64,000 nucleotides of DNA from an uncultured Oleispira sp. (GCA_913019965.1 CAJVZR010000016.1:1-64000); one strand, 5' to 3'; counted from the first letter of the stretch, positions 8,062 through 16,988 are shown. Numbers and translations: made by a program. Notes: generated by a model from the sequence alone, not told the origin.

Positions 8062-9556
8062 GCCCTCTTATATTACAACCAATCGACTTGGCATCTACCT
8101 ATTCCAAGCTCGCATCCCAAAACATATCCATACTCATAAGACGTTCTTTAGAAAGTCGTTACGTACCCGCAACCAAGAAGAAGCTATTCGTCTATCTAGA
8201 GGCATTAAGTGGGGATTCGATGAATTACTCCACCAATACCCTAATGATCCTGAGCGCTTTGCTGGTGGATTGGACGCTTTAAGAGCCCTTAAGCTAGCAC
8301 CATCAAGCCTCCCTAATATTCAACAATACTTAAGGGATCTGAGTGAATTAAAGAAACAAGACTCTGCTTTTCTGCAACAGGTCACATACCAGCCATCAAC
8401 CTCACCACAACCAGATAATACTCAGATGCAGCTAATGAATGACAAAATTAGCCTCATCACTAAAAACCTTAAGCATCTAGACTCGGCACCATTATCACAG
8501 CTGATAGAGGCCTACTTAGAAGAAAGGCAAAACAAGTGGAGTATTAAGAATCGTGATAAAAACCTACGAGACATTAAACCTAAGCTAACTTTACTAACTG
8601 ATATTATTGGCGATATCAAAAGTGATGAGCTTCAACACGCACACATCGTTAGCTATAAAAAAGCGCTATTGCGAATACCAAGCAATCGAAAGAAGGGAAT
8701 TTACAAGAGCCTAACCATCGATCAAATATTGCAGATGGATATTCCAGAACAGAAAAGGCTATCGACCGAAACCCTGAAAAATAACGTAGGTAAGATATCT
8801 TCGTTTCTTCAATGGCTAGCAGCAAACAATTATTCTCAGAGTAGCCTAGGCGATCCACTACAGGGAGCGACACCACCCAGTAAGCCAGCCAATGAACAGC
8901 GATCAATATTCACATCAGAGCAACTCGTTCGTTTATTTCATTCTGAGCAATATGGGCAAGGCTCTCATAAGCAGCCTTCCCATTACTGGGTGCCGCTATT
9001 AGCCTTATTCACAGGAGCACGGCAAACAGAGCTCTGCCAGCTTTATAGAGCGGACATCTATCAATTCGAGGATTCGGGAATTTGGGTAATCGATATCAAC
9101 GAGAAGCATGATGATCAATCTTTGAAACGATCTCACCATGCTCGTATCGTACCTATTCACCAACAACTTATAGCCATGGGATTTATTGATTATATTTATG
9201 GCCTAAAACATCAAAGGCTCTTTTCAGATCTCCAACTTAAGCGGGAAGGCTACGGCCAGTCATTCTCACGCTGGTTTTGCCGCACGTATTTGAACAAGAA
9301 GAACTGTGATATCAAGAGCAGGGGCCAATCCCCTGTGTTTCATTCTTTTAGACATACATTCATTACACGCTTAGATCACATGGACATTCAGCCTCACCAC
9401 ATAGCTCATATCGTAGGGCATACACCCAGCGGGAGTGAAACGGTTAACAGATACGCAAAACCTAAAGATATTGAGATGCGCCACCAGATAATAAACAAGC
9501 TTGATTATTCGGAAATAAATTTTGATAAAGCCCACAAGTGGATAAATATAGTATGA
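8027..9556 (+). CDS. Tyrosine integrase of the ssrA island
   Basis: This 509-residue site-specific recombinase is presumed to insert and excise the island at ssrA. The C-terminal catalytic domain shows all expected residues: R332 in GARQTELCQL, the H439-S-F-R442-H box, G464-H465 and the nucleophile Y476 in NRYAKP. The N-terminal segment with YLFQARIPKHI and RTRNQEEA resembles the arm-binding domain of many island integrases. The start is uncertain: the listed GTG (8027) and a second GTG (8039) lie inside the ssrA terminator hairpin, and TTG 8060 is at its T-run; none has a good ribosome-binding site. The active site is intact, so the island may still be mobile. Confidence 0.9.
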   Translation: MHYKVSYNGIFLPSYITTNRLGIYLFQARIPKHIHTHKTFFRKSLRTRNQEEAIRLSRGIKWGFDELLHQYPNDPERFAGGLDALRALKLAPSSLPNIQQYLRDLSELKKQDSAFLQQVTYQPSTSPQPDNTQMQLMNDKISLITKNLKHLDSAPLSQLIEAYLEERQNKWSIKNRDKNLRDIKPKLTLLTDIIGDIKSDELQHAHIVSYKKALLRIPSNRKKGIYKSLTIDQILQMDIPEQKRLSTETLKNNVGKISSFLQWLAANNYSQSSLGDPLQGATPPSKPANEQRSIFTSEQLVRLFHSEQYGQGSHKQPSHYWVPLLALFTGARQTELCQLYRADIYQFEDSGIWVIDINEKHDDQSLKRSHHARIVPIHQQLIAMGFIDYIYGLKHQRLFSDLQLKREGYGQSFSRWFCRTYLNKKNCDIKSRGQSPVFHSFRHTFITRLDHMDIQPHHIAHIVGHTPSGSETVNRYAKPKDIEMRHQIINKLDYSEINFDKAHKWINIV

Positions 9557-9615
9557 TTATTACGACCCATGCTTAAATAAATTCCCTACAACCAGCCAAT
9601 AAATATTTTCTTCAG

Positions 9616-10719
9616 TTATTTTGAAAAGTTTCTCTCTTTTTGCTCTTCACAAATACCATCGATGCTAGGAAACATTGATCCTGCGGTAATGCCCATGAAC
9701 TTTAAATCATCCATAGCTTGATTTCTTTCAGAGGCTGGTATGTCTATTGCGCGTAAATAAGTGCAGCTGTCTGATTTTTCGCGCTCAAGAATATACCCTT
9801 CAATATCATCAATATTAGAAACCGTAGTAATTCCCTGCTGGGGTATTACTCTAGGATTGTCAATAGAGATAAATTCCATTACCGATAAATGACGATACGG
9901 AGGATCAATATTTTGTATCTGAGGATAACGATCTTGCCAAGATTGGTTATCAAAAATATAAATTCGAACTTTTTCATCACCTGAGTAACTCTTTTGTACG
10001 TCCCTAAATGCAAAGAATGCTGAGACATATGGAGAATATGACCAATCAAGCAGTGGAGTAGGGTAACCATGATGCTGTAACAGATTAAAAAATGCACCAT
10101 TCTGATCAGGTGTACTTAAATCAAAAAAATGTGATGTTATGGCACTTAATTTCCTATGTAATTCTTTGACATCTTTATGTATAAATTCACTTATTCTATA
10201 CCGTTCATTCCTATGAAATGACGTTACTAGTCTCCAGTCTTTTTTTTGGCCTCTAAATAAGAACCTCGAAGTGGATAGACCAGCTAGATGTTGTTTAAAT
10301 TCAGTCCATGACATATTTTCAGGAACTATTACCGACTTTCCATTATGAGATGGCTTTTCTAGACTCGAAGACAACTCTAAACCTATATCAGTAGCCGCAT
10401 CAATTTCTAAATTTCCATTTTGAATACTAATAGAAACATTCGCTTCTTTAGAATGAACTATATTGTCCGCATATTTGCTTTTTATATCCTCCCATTTGCA
10501 TTGATATCCTGTTGATGGATCAATTGCATTGATGAATGCTACCACATCATGTTCAACGTCCTTATCTTCTGTCGAGAAGTATGCAACTGAAGGTGGTAAA
10601 TTTTTTGTATTAGGATAAATATAGATTACGCCTTCATAATGATCGTCTAACTCATCAATATTAACCAACATTTTACCATTTACATCACTACTATAATCTC
10701 CGTACCACTGGCCTTTCAT
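9616..10719 (-). CDS. FRG-domain protein
   Basis: This 367-residue cytoplasmic protein has a C-terminal FRG domain (named after its F-R-G motif): FRGQ at residues 155-158 with the following WRLVTSFHR, and HHGYPTPLLDWS at 216-227 followed by SAFFAF. FRG domains are of poorly known function and are often met in mobile elements and defence islands. The first 150 residues are not recognised; they start MKGQWYGDYS and look like a small beta-rich domain. The ATG at 10719 is preceded by AAGAG. Base composition is clearly richer in A+T than the core genes, consistent with transfer. It lies 139 bases downstream of the next gene on the same strand and may share its transcript. Function unknown; a defence or toxin role is only inferred from context. 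Confidence 0.8.
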   Translation of the reverse strand: MKGQWYGDYSSDVNGKMLVNIDELDDHYEGVIYIYPNTKNLPPSVAYFSTEDKDVEHDVVAFINAIDPSTGYQCKWEDIKSKYADNIVHSKEANVSISIQNGNLEIDAATDIGLELSSSLEKPSHNGKSVIVPENMSWTEFKQHLAGLSTSRFLFRGQKKDWRLVTSFHRNERYRISEFIHKDVKELHRKLSAITSHFFDLSTPDQNGAFFNLLQHHGYPTPLLDWSYSPYVSAFFAFRDVQKSYSGDEKVRIYIFDNQSWQDRYPQIQNIDPPYRHLSVMEFISIDNPRVIPQQGITTVSNIDDIEGYILEREKSDSCTYLRAIDIPASERNQAMDDLKFMGITAGSMFPSIDGICEEQKERNFSK

Positions 10720-10858
10720 ATTCTACTCTTAACTTAATTACTTCATATTTTATTAAAAACTAGATCGCTATAGTGATAATGCACATCTAAACCATTACTA
10801 GGATTACTGATTCAAGATCATCTATAGCTGCCTTAGCCGTTACCACTTCTAATTTTTA

Positions 10859-12901
10859 CTAAATAATGACACCTACTTTTTCTAAAATACTATCAATATC
10901 ATCTACAACATTTAGTTTAAAATTTGTCTTTTTCTTCAACTTATCAGACATAGATACATTCAAAGGAATAAACCTTCTATAAAATAGATGGGGTGAGCTC
11001 TCAGTGATACTAGGGATGAAAGAGTCTTTGTATTGGAAATCAGTAGAGGATTCGCTCAACTGAGGGGGAGATATAAGATACTTTCCTATATTTTCTTGAA
11101 GTTCATTAAAGTTTTCATACAAAGAATACCAAGCAATATGCTTTGCTCCGTCACTATGCTCGTCAGATACACTCATTAAGGGAACAATATTATCAGTAAA
11201 GTACTTCACTAATATTTCGTTGTCACACACTGGTATGCCTTCAACATTAACTCCTACATATACTTGACTACTATTAATGATACAGCCTTCAATTTTATAA
11301 TTTGCATCCTCATCAAACGTCCAATTTAGCCTATTAAATATTTCATGTATATTTTCTTCAACAAACTTTTTCTTTCTACTAACTTGCTCTGCTGCTTTTT
11401 TAAGAGTACCAATTGTCCTATATTGTGAGATAGGCGAATCCGTTGTTACTATTGACTTTGCTTCTCCCAACACAATCACATTACCGATTCGAATTAATAG
11501 ATCTATTTCTTCTTCTCCGGTTTCTAATTTAAGACGTTTAGAAACACCGTTATCATAATCAGTAATTAGTTCATTTTTTGAGACAGCACGATTAATACTA
11601 TCCAAAACACGATCTTCATATGTCTTTCCCTTACTCTGAAGATCAATTTTCAATTCAACCAGCCAGTGCTCAACAACTCTTATTAACACAGGCGTTATTA
11701 ATGAACTTGTCATAAGTGCATACTCCCCACCTATTGAAACAATAGGGTAACACCATAAATCTTTGCTCTTAGAACCGTCAAATTCTAGAAACTTTAATAT
11801 TGCAACTACTTTTCCATAGCTATACCCTGTAGCTTTAGCCAAGCCAGTAGTTATCTGAACTTTATTAAATTTAGGACAGAACTCAGCCAATTTATTTAGA
11901 TTTTTAAAGTCATCCTTAATTGGATACATATCCATACAGGAAGATGATAAAATATTCAAACACCTAAAAACATCTAAAGCCTCCTTAATATTGAAGCCAG
12001 CATCACAATTATCATGGATAAATTCCTCTGGAAAGTGCTTATAAAGATTGAGCGTTTTCAGGCGGAAATCAAAATTAATAAATTTAACTTTATCATTTGA
12101 ATCAGATACTTTCTTAGAAAGAAACTGTTTACTTCTTCCAGATTTCTTTATATATAAACAACGATCATTTTCAAATATCGCTTTATAACCTTCTGATTCT
12201 TTAGTGTGAAATGTTTGAGCTGACTGCCTCAACTTTCTATTCTGGCTTATCATATAGCCAAATTCCAAATCAGTATCTCTTTGAGTGATAGAATACAACC
12301 TAAGATCCTTATCAACTTCATTAAACCTGTATTCATTCCATATTATTGCTTGCCAATAGCCTTCGCAAAAATCGTAAATCTGAGATAAAGCAGACTCTTT
12401 CATGACAAAATCTATTAATCGAACTCCATCATTTGATCCTTTTTCATTTGATCCTTTTTTGTCCGAGTTCAGCCTTTTCTTACAATTCGCAATAGCCTTT
12501 TGTATGCCATCTACACATCCATTAGCTAACTCATCTAAACTAACTTCATTTCCTGACATAGTTAAAGACGTCGTTGCACTCAATACATGATGTATTTCTT
12601 CTCTATCTATTAATACTGAGTCACTCATAATTGCTCTATCACGATTTGAAAGCGCAATATACATGACCAATAATCGTTCATCACTAATCTCTGGCCTCTT
12701 TGAATACAGTTCACCTAATTCCTTTCTAACACCTTGGAGTATTTCATGAATAATCTCTCCTGCTCGGTATACTTCTTCACACCTATTACTAGAAGTAGCA
12801 GAGGAATGCCACTCACTTCTCCACTTATCAATTTTAAACCCCATAGAAACTGGAGTTTTAATTTTGTTCTTTTTTATTTTTTCAATAAATACATCTGTCA
12901 T
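10859..12901 (-). CDS. Large hypothetical protein with PD-(D/E)xK nuclease-like core
   Basis: This 680-residue protein has no overall family that I recognise. In the C-terminal third it shows a nuclease-like pattern: E429 in KTYEDRVLDSI, then D467 in EEEIDLLIRIG, a strand, and E480-A-K482 in VIVLGEAKS. Glu, then Asp, then ExK after about 12 residues is the layout of PD-(D/E)xK restriction-type nucleases. The N-terminal 400 residues are mostly predicted helical with no evident motif. A short direct DNA repeat near 12425-12460 encodes KGSNEKGSND. The coding sequence is very rich in A+T with many ATA and AGA codons, unlike the flanking chromosome. It lies between the FRG protein and a membrane protein in the ssrA island. 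A role in phage defence is possible; the fold assignment is inferred from motif spacing only. Confidence 0.7.
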   Translation of the reverse strand: MTDVFIEKIKKNKIKTPVSMGFKIDKWRSEWHSSATSSNRCEEVYRAGEIIHEILQGVRKELGELYSKRPEISDERLLVMYIALSNRDRAIMSDSVLIDREEIHHVLSATTSLTMSGNEVSLDELANGCVDGIQKAIANCKKRLNSDKKGSNEKGSNDGVRLIDFVMKESALSQIYDFCEGYWQAIIWNEYRFNEVDKDLRLYSITQRDTDLEFGYMISQNRKLRQSAQTFHTKESEGYKAIFENDRCLYIKKSGRSKQFLSKKVSDSNDKVKFINFDFRLKTLNLYKHFPEEFIHDNCDAGFNIKEALDVFRCLNILSSSCMDMYPIKDDFKNLNKLAEFCPKFNKVQITTGLAKATGYSYGKVVAILKFLEFDGSKSKDLWCYPIVSIGGEYALMTSSLITPVLIRVVEHWLVELKIDLQSKGKTYEDRVLDSINRAVSKNELITDYDNGVSKRLKLETGEEEIDLLIRIGNVIVLGEAKSIVTTDSPISQYRTIGTLKKAAEQVSRKKKFVEENIHEIFNRLNWTFDEDANYKIEGCIINSSQVYVGVNVEGIPVCDNEILVKYFTDNIVPLMSVSDEHSDGAKHIAWYSLYENFNELQENIGKYLISPPQLSESSTDFQYKDSFIPSITESSPHLFYRRFIPLNVSMSDKLKKKTNFKLNVVDDIDSILEKVGVII

Positions 12902-13094
12902 TAGTTTTCACTTAGTCTTTTAAATTAATAATATTCAGCAATGTCGATTTTAATCGCACTGCAATTTCAATAATTCTTATATATTCAACCTATATTATTA
13001 ATAAATATATCAACAACTAATAACATTGGATTTATTGGCACACCAGTGAATGGCAATAGAGTCTAAGCTTTTTGATAATGATCTACCAAAAACT

Positions 13095-13132
13095 AAAAAA
13101 CACCCCATTGATAGCCAATACAAGTGTTTTTT
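13095..13132 (-). terminator. Possible weak terminator downstream of the membrane coiled-coil gene
   Basis: AAAAAACAC (13095-13103) is complementary to GTGTTTTTT (13124-13132), with a small inner hairpin between ATTG and CAAT. The A/T-rich ends would give a U-tract on the minus strand. It lies 35 bases after the stop of the gene at 13167. The long internal loop makes it weak. Confidence 0.4.
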
Positions 13133-13166
13133 AATACTGTCACTAGGCCATAGGCTAATGCCCCCT

Positions 13167-14195
13167 TTAATAATCCTTCACCATCTCATTCAAATTGTTC
13201 AAAGTGTAATTTAGCCCATATTCTCGATAGTCTTGCATAAATTTAAGTCCAAATTTTGTATGAGTAATCCGAACAGTGTGCCCTTTGTTTTCTAACACAA
13301 CCTGCACATCAATTATTTTCAAGAGCTGTAATAGAGTGCATAAAGCCCCCATTAAATAATCAAGTTCAACCAGCTCAATCGAAGTATTACCACCCAAATC
13401 GACTCCAAGCATTTTCTGCCAAGATCTTTGACCATCAACAACATCAACTAACGCTTCAAACTGCTTATTTGTTTCTTCAGAAGAACGTATATCAGATAAA
13501 TCGATATTAAAGATTTCATCCATATACTTAGTCACTAATGTAAATTGTGCATCTGATTGCCCAGATAGAAACCCTAAAATCACCAATTTTTCTAGCTCTT
13601 TAGTTCTTTCCTCTTTTAAATTAGAAAGCTCCTTAGTCAGGATTAAATTATCAGCCTCAAGATCATTATTCTTATTCAGATAGTTAGACGTTTGATCTCT
13701 AAGTGTTTTTATAGTCTCATCTTGCTCAACCCAGACACTTGGACTCCAACTTTGACGATCCTTAATACTGTCGTAAAGCGTCTCATAATCCTTAATTTGA
13801 ACGCGTAGCTTGTTAGATATATCGTTGTACAGCTCCCGTTTAATGTAGCCATTTGAATCTATAAGTTTAGCTATGCTTGAGTTAGCCCAATTAGAGGAAC
13901 CCCAGACAAACGCCGCGCCTGCTTGAGCTAGTCCGTATAAAACCATCAATCCGATTGAATAACTAATAACCCTGAGAGAGAATAAAAGCCACTCGATCCA
14001 ATCTCTATTTGCTAATGATTTCAAAGCTACCGATTTAATTTCCCATTTATTACTAAGAAAAATCGAGCCTAGGATATCCGCATTGAAGTAAAGAGCGAAA
14101 AAGATGCAGAATAAGGTAAATGGGGTATAAATTTTTGAAGCATTAGTCGCTTCAACAGAATCAAGTTGCTTCCTGATTGTGTCTAATAATTTCAT
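13167..14195 (-). CDS. Hypothetical membrane protein with coiled coil
   Basis: This 342-residue protein is not recognised. It has two hydrophobic stretches, about residues 23-45 and 70-105, that look like inner membrane segments. A polar Lys/Glu-rich region with heptad character (about 155-205, including LEADNLILTKELSNLKEE) is likely a coiled coil, and a soluble C-terminal domain of about 130 residues follows. No enzymatic motif is visible. The gene is AT-rich like its island neighbours and lies 265 bases upstream of the nuclease-like gene on the same strand. A two-segment membrane anchor with a cytoplasmic domain is common among effector or sensor proteins of defence systems, but nothing in the sequence proves such a role. 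Confidence 0.65.
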   Translation of the reverse strand: MKLLDTIRKQLDSVEATNASKIYTPFTLFCIFFALYFNADILGSIFLSNKWEIKSVALKSLANRDWIEWLLFSLRVISYSIGLMVLYGLAQAGAAFVWGSSNWANSSIAKLIDSNGYIKRELYNDISNKLRVQIKDYETLYDSIKDRQSWSPSVWVEQDETIKTLRDQTSNYLNKNNDLEADNLILTKELSNLKEERTKELEKLVILGFLSGQSDAQFTLVTKYMDEIFNIDLSDIRSSEETNKQFEALVDVVDGQRSWQKMLGVDLGGNTSIELVELDYLMGALCTLLQLLKIIDVQVVLENKGHTVRITHTKFGLKFMQDYREYGLNYTLNNLNEMVKDY

Positions 14196-14286
14196 CGTCG
14201 TCCCTGAGTGTAAGTGTAATCTGAGTCTAAATCATCAATATATCAGCTAAACACGTTCAATAATACTGAGCATGTCGCTGAGATAG

Positions 14287-14826
14287 TCAAAGCCTACAAG
14301 CCCGATGAACGCTTGATATACTGATACCTAGCTGTATGGATATATCGACCTTCTTGACCCCTTCTGCCAATAAAGACTTCACCTCTTCAGACTTAGCCAT
14401 AGCCGTTGGTTTACGCCCTAAGTATTTCCCTTTACGCTTTGCAGCTGCAATGCCCTCAGCTTGTCGCTCTAATAATAATTTTCGCTCGAAGGCCGCAACT
14501 GCACCAATCATCGTTAGCATTAGTCGGCCTGTAGACGTTGAGGTATCAATCCCAAGATTCAGTACTTTAAGTGCAACTTGCTTTTGGTCAAGAAGCTCGA
14601 CAATCTCAAGTAGATGACGCGTATTACGAGCCAAACGGCAGAGTTTCGTTACCATAACAGTATCGCCATCTCGCACGAATTCCAGCATGAGCGCTAACTG
14701 CTCCCTCGTTGCTTTTGCTCCTGACTCTTTTTCTTGAAAAACTTTACTACAAGACGACAACTCCGAAAGCTGTACATCCAAACTTTGGCCTGCGGTACTT
14801 ACTCTCGCATATCCAATAATCGCCAT
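14287..14826 (-). CDS. Serine recombinase (resolvase/invertase family)
   Basis: This 179-residue protein belongs to the small serine recombinases (Tn3 resolvase, Hin/Gin invertase). The catalytic serine is S10 in GYARVSTAGQSLDVQ. Other family signatures are GDTVMVTKLCRLARNTRHL and GRLMLTMIGAVAAFER, with a C-terminal helix-turn-helix (VDISIQLGISISSVHRA). Length is complete. It presumably resolves or inverts part of the mobile element. No clear res or inverted-repeat crossover site was seen in the flanking bases. It supports the mobile nature of the region between ssrA and ectC. Confidence 0.92.
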   Translation of the reverse strand: MAIIGYARVSTAGQSLDVQLSELSSCSKVFQEKESGAKATREQLALMLEFVRDGDTVMVTKLCRLARNTRHLLEIVELLDQKQVALKVLNLGIDTSTSTGRLMLTMIGAVAAFERKLLLERQAEGIAAAKRKGKYLGRKPTAMAKSEEVKSLLAEGVKKVDISIQLGISISSVHRACRL

Positions 14827-14998
14827 AATTTACGTCCTATTTTGCTAATGCTCTAGATTGAAGTGTTCATGCATTGCTGTGAAAATCACCACCAAGAGAA
14901 CGGCTTGAATTAATGTTCTTGCTGAACAAACAACGAAGACAACTCATTCATGCCGCTTCTATAGTGGCTGGGTGGTTTAAGTATGATTAACGGGTTCT

Positions 14999-15103
14999 TT
15001 AGGTATCCCCATCCTTACTCGGTTGGTGCTCTTGCTCTGCAATAAATCCAAGAACAATAACGACAATTACTAATCCAAGCTTAATTACTAGGTTCATATT
15101 CAT
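14999..15103 (-). CDS. Small single-pass membrane peptide downstream of the RadC-like gene
   Basis: A 34-codon frame starts MNMNLVIKLG at 15103 and ends with EHQPSKDGDT before TAA. Residues 5-21 (LVIKLGLVIVVIVLGFI) form one strongly hydrophobic segment, followed by a charged tail. The ribosome-binding site GAGGA overlaps the stop codon of the RadC-like gene, with the ATG nine bases beyond it, which suggests translational coupling. Small hydrophobic peptides occur as toxins or membrane modulators, but no function can be given. The good ribosome-binding site and coupling are the main reasons to call it. Confidence 0.4.
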   Translation of the reverse strand: MNMNLVIKLGLVIVVIVLGFIAEQEHQPSKDGDT

Positions 15104-15112
15104 AGTTTTTCC

Positions 15113-15556
15113 TCAAAGGTATCCGCGATCTGCGAATGAGATGGTTGATTGATTACCTATCACTAGATGATCAAGCACACGAATATCCACCAGCTTTAAC
15201 GCTTCGATTAATCGATCTGTAATCTTGCGGTCAGCTAGGGATGGTTCGGGTATGCCTGATGGGTGGTTATGACCAAATACAACGGCTGCGGCATTCAACC
15301 TGAGCGCTTCTTTAACGACTTCTCGCGGATAAACTGCTGCACCATCAATAGTGCCAGTGAACATTTCTTTGAACTCGATAAGGCGGTGCTGACTGTCTAA
15401 AAACAGTACACAGAACACCTCTTGCTCACGATGAGAAAGTTTATCCAGAAAGAAATTTTCACTAAGTTTTGGGGATGTGAATTTTTGACCACGCTGGTAG
15501 CGCTCTGCCAGGATTTCAGCAGCTCGTGCCAGTAGTTTATAGCCACTTATTGGCAC
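15113..15556 (-). CDS. RadC-like JAMM/MPN domain protein (mobile-element type)
   Basis: This 147-residue protein is the JAMM metalloprotease-like domain of the RadC family, in the short form found on integrative elements and plasmids. The zinc motif is complete: [20 protein letters not shown] contains H-x-H followed by Ser and Asp at the expected spacing. [14 protein letters not shown] and [13 protein letters not shown] are family signatures. The start is a GTG at 15556. The protein lacks the helix-hairpin-helix of chromosomal RadC, as mobile copies do. Biochemical function is unsettled for the family. It is probably co-transcribed with the 34-residue peptide that follows. Confidence 0.88.
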   Translation of the reverse strand: MPISGYKLLARAAEILAERYQRGQKFTSPKLSENFFLDKLSHREQEVFCVLFLDSQHRLIEFKEMFTGTIDGAAVYPREVVKEALRLNAAAVVFGHNHPSGIPEPSLADRKITDRLIEALKLVDIRVLDHLVIGNQSTISFADRGYL

Positions 15557-15740
15557 GCTTTCTATTTACTAAATACCAAATTCTCTTCATTTTTATGCAG
15601 CCTTCTCCCTGAAATGAAAAGCTAAGTAAGGAACTATGCCATCCTTTTTTATTAAGTTAATGAGCTAACATAAGCTCAGCTTTGATTTTAGACCTTACTT
15701 TGGTTCTAATTACACAGGAAGGCATGCAAATCAAAAGGAA

Positions 15741-16493
15741 TTGATGATGGCTGTTAGAATTATTTATTACGGCGGAACCCGCGAAAAAAACAAAGATGGC
15801 TCTTCACGAAGAGTCGGTATTAATGACAATAGTGCTTTTAAATTTGCGGCGCTTAATATCAAAGCAAACTACCAGAAATTTAACGACTCTATCATATTAA
15901 AAAAGATCACTACTGCCAGAGAGATTGTTACTTTCCTTCACTCGCAATCTAATTCAAGCATTGCTTCTCTCGATATTTTATCCCATGGAAGCCCTCTTTC
16001 ATTGAATTTTTCACTGAAATCTTATGAGGCGTGTGGCTTTTATTCCAGCTGGATAGGTAAAAAAGCAATTGAATCATACTATAGCGATGATGACGGAGAT
16101 TTTACTTTCACTCATCAAGCGCAATCAGTCTCAGATATCCCCTGGAGCCGCTTTAAAGATAATGCTCGAATACAGCTTCACGGCTGCCTGACCGCCAGCG
16201 ATTGGTTCAGATCGCCAAATGGCAAGAAACTGTTCCCTACACTTGTTGATAATATCGTTCAACAAATGTCGGACGAACTCGACTCCGCAGGTAAGAAAAG
16301 TGCTATTGTTATTGGACACACCACTAGAGGCAACCCTCTTATTAATGGATCCGCAACAACCTTGTTACAGCAAGATTACAGACATGGAGAAAGGAAAATA
16401 TATAATAATGGCGACCTTGTATTAACAACCAAGGAAAAAGGCTATTTACCAAATGAGCTATTAAAACAAAAAATTAAAGGCTGGGCACCGTGA
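15741..16493 (+). CDS. Putative caspase-like (His/Cys) protein
   Basis: This 250-residue protein has no signal peptide or membrane segment. It contains LDILSHGSPLSLNF with H82-G83 and, 65 residues later, ARIQLHGCLTAS with H147-G148-C149. A His-Gly at the end of one strand and a Cys at the end of the next parallel strand is the catalytic layout of caspase-like (clan CD) peptidases, and the phrases resemble DUF4347-type domains. The assignment is by motif, not by overall similarity. The stop codon overlaps the start of the next gene by four bases (GTGA), so the two are translationally coupled. It lies at the right end of the ssrA island. It could be an effector protease with a membrane partner, but that is inference. 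Confidence 0.65.
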   Translation: MMMAVRIIYYGGTREKNKDGSSRRVGINDNSAFKFAALNIKANYQKFNDSIILKKITTAREIVTFLHSQSNSSIASLDILSHGSPLSLNFSLKSYEACGFYSSWIGKKAIESYYSDDDGDFTFTHQAQSVSDIPWSRFKDNARIQLHGCLTASDWFRSPNGKKLFPTLVDNIVQQMSDELDSAGKKSAIVIGHTTRGNPLINGSATTLLQQDYRHGERKIYNNGDLVLTTKEKGYLPNELLKQKIKGWAP

Positions 16494-16909
16494 GCAAAAG
16501 AATCTGGCTATTACTTATAACATTGATTAGCATCTTGATTCTGCTCATTAGCGCATTTTATCTTGGGCCTTATTTAAGAACTCTTACTGATCAAGAATCA
16601 ATCTCCCTTAATGGCACTGCTGTAACTTATGATTGCGCAAGTGGCAATTGCATTGGCTTTAAAGTATCCCCCTCTTCGACCAATGTTTATGTATCAGAAT
16701 ATTTAGATCGCCTTATCATCCCTTACAGTGAAGATCATGATCGTGACAGCTTAGAGAATAACTGGGCACACCTGCTGAATACACCCGATAGGATTCTTTG
16801 CCTCAAAGGATATATGCATCAATATTCAGTCGATACATTTAGAATTATTCAAGCTGGTTATGGAGGGTTCCGATTTAAATTATTAGAGCACTCTGAAGGC
16901 CCCTGCTAG
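16490..16909 (+). CDS. Small membrane-anchored or exported protein coupled to the caspase-like gene
   Basis: This 139-residue protein starts at GTG 16490, overlapping the previous stop by four bases. Residues 5-28 are strongly hydrophobic (WLLLITLISILILL), a signal peptide or N-terminal anchor. The rest is polar with four or five cysteines (DCASGNC, ILCLKGY, final GPC), as in a disulfide-bonded periplasmic domain. No family is recognised. The overlap with the caspase-like gene suggests a functional pair, for example an effector and a partner or immunity protein. It ends just before a strong bidirectional terminator shared with ectC. Confidence 0.65.
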   Translation: MSKRIWLLLITLISILILLISAFYLGPYLRTLTDQESISLNGTAVTYDCASGNCIGFKVSPSSTNVYVSEYLDRLIIPYSEDHDRDSLENNWAHLLNTPDRILCLKGYMHQYSVDTFRIIQAGYGGFRFKLLEHSEGPC

Positions 16910-16950
16910 ACCTGAGTAATTTAATGGTATTAATTAATAAGTGTCATATA

Positions 16951-16988
16951 AAAAAGCCCGATGCAGTCTTTACCGCATCGGGCTTTTT
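16951..16988. terminator. Bidirectional terminator between the island and ectC
   Basis: GCCCGATGC (16956-16964) pairs with GCATCGGGC (16975-16983) around a 10-base loop, flanked by AAAAA and TTTTTT. It can end the coupled pair on the plus strand and ectABC on the minus strand. Confidence 0.9.

Noticed and set aside
12425-12460. Direct repeat CATTTGATCCTTTTT in the nuclease-like gene
   Set aside because: It is a simple in-frame duplication encoding KGSNEKGSND, with no sign of a regulatory or mobile function.
15113-15556. Chromosomal DNA-repair RadC
   Set aside because: The protein lacks the helix-hairpin-helix region and is flanked by mobility genes, so it is called a mobile-element RadC-like protein instead.
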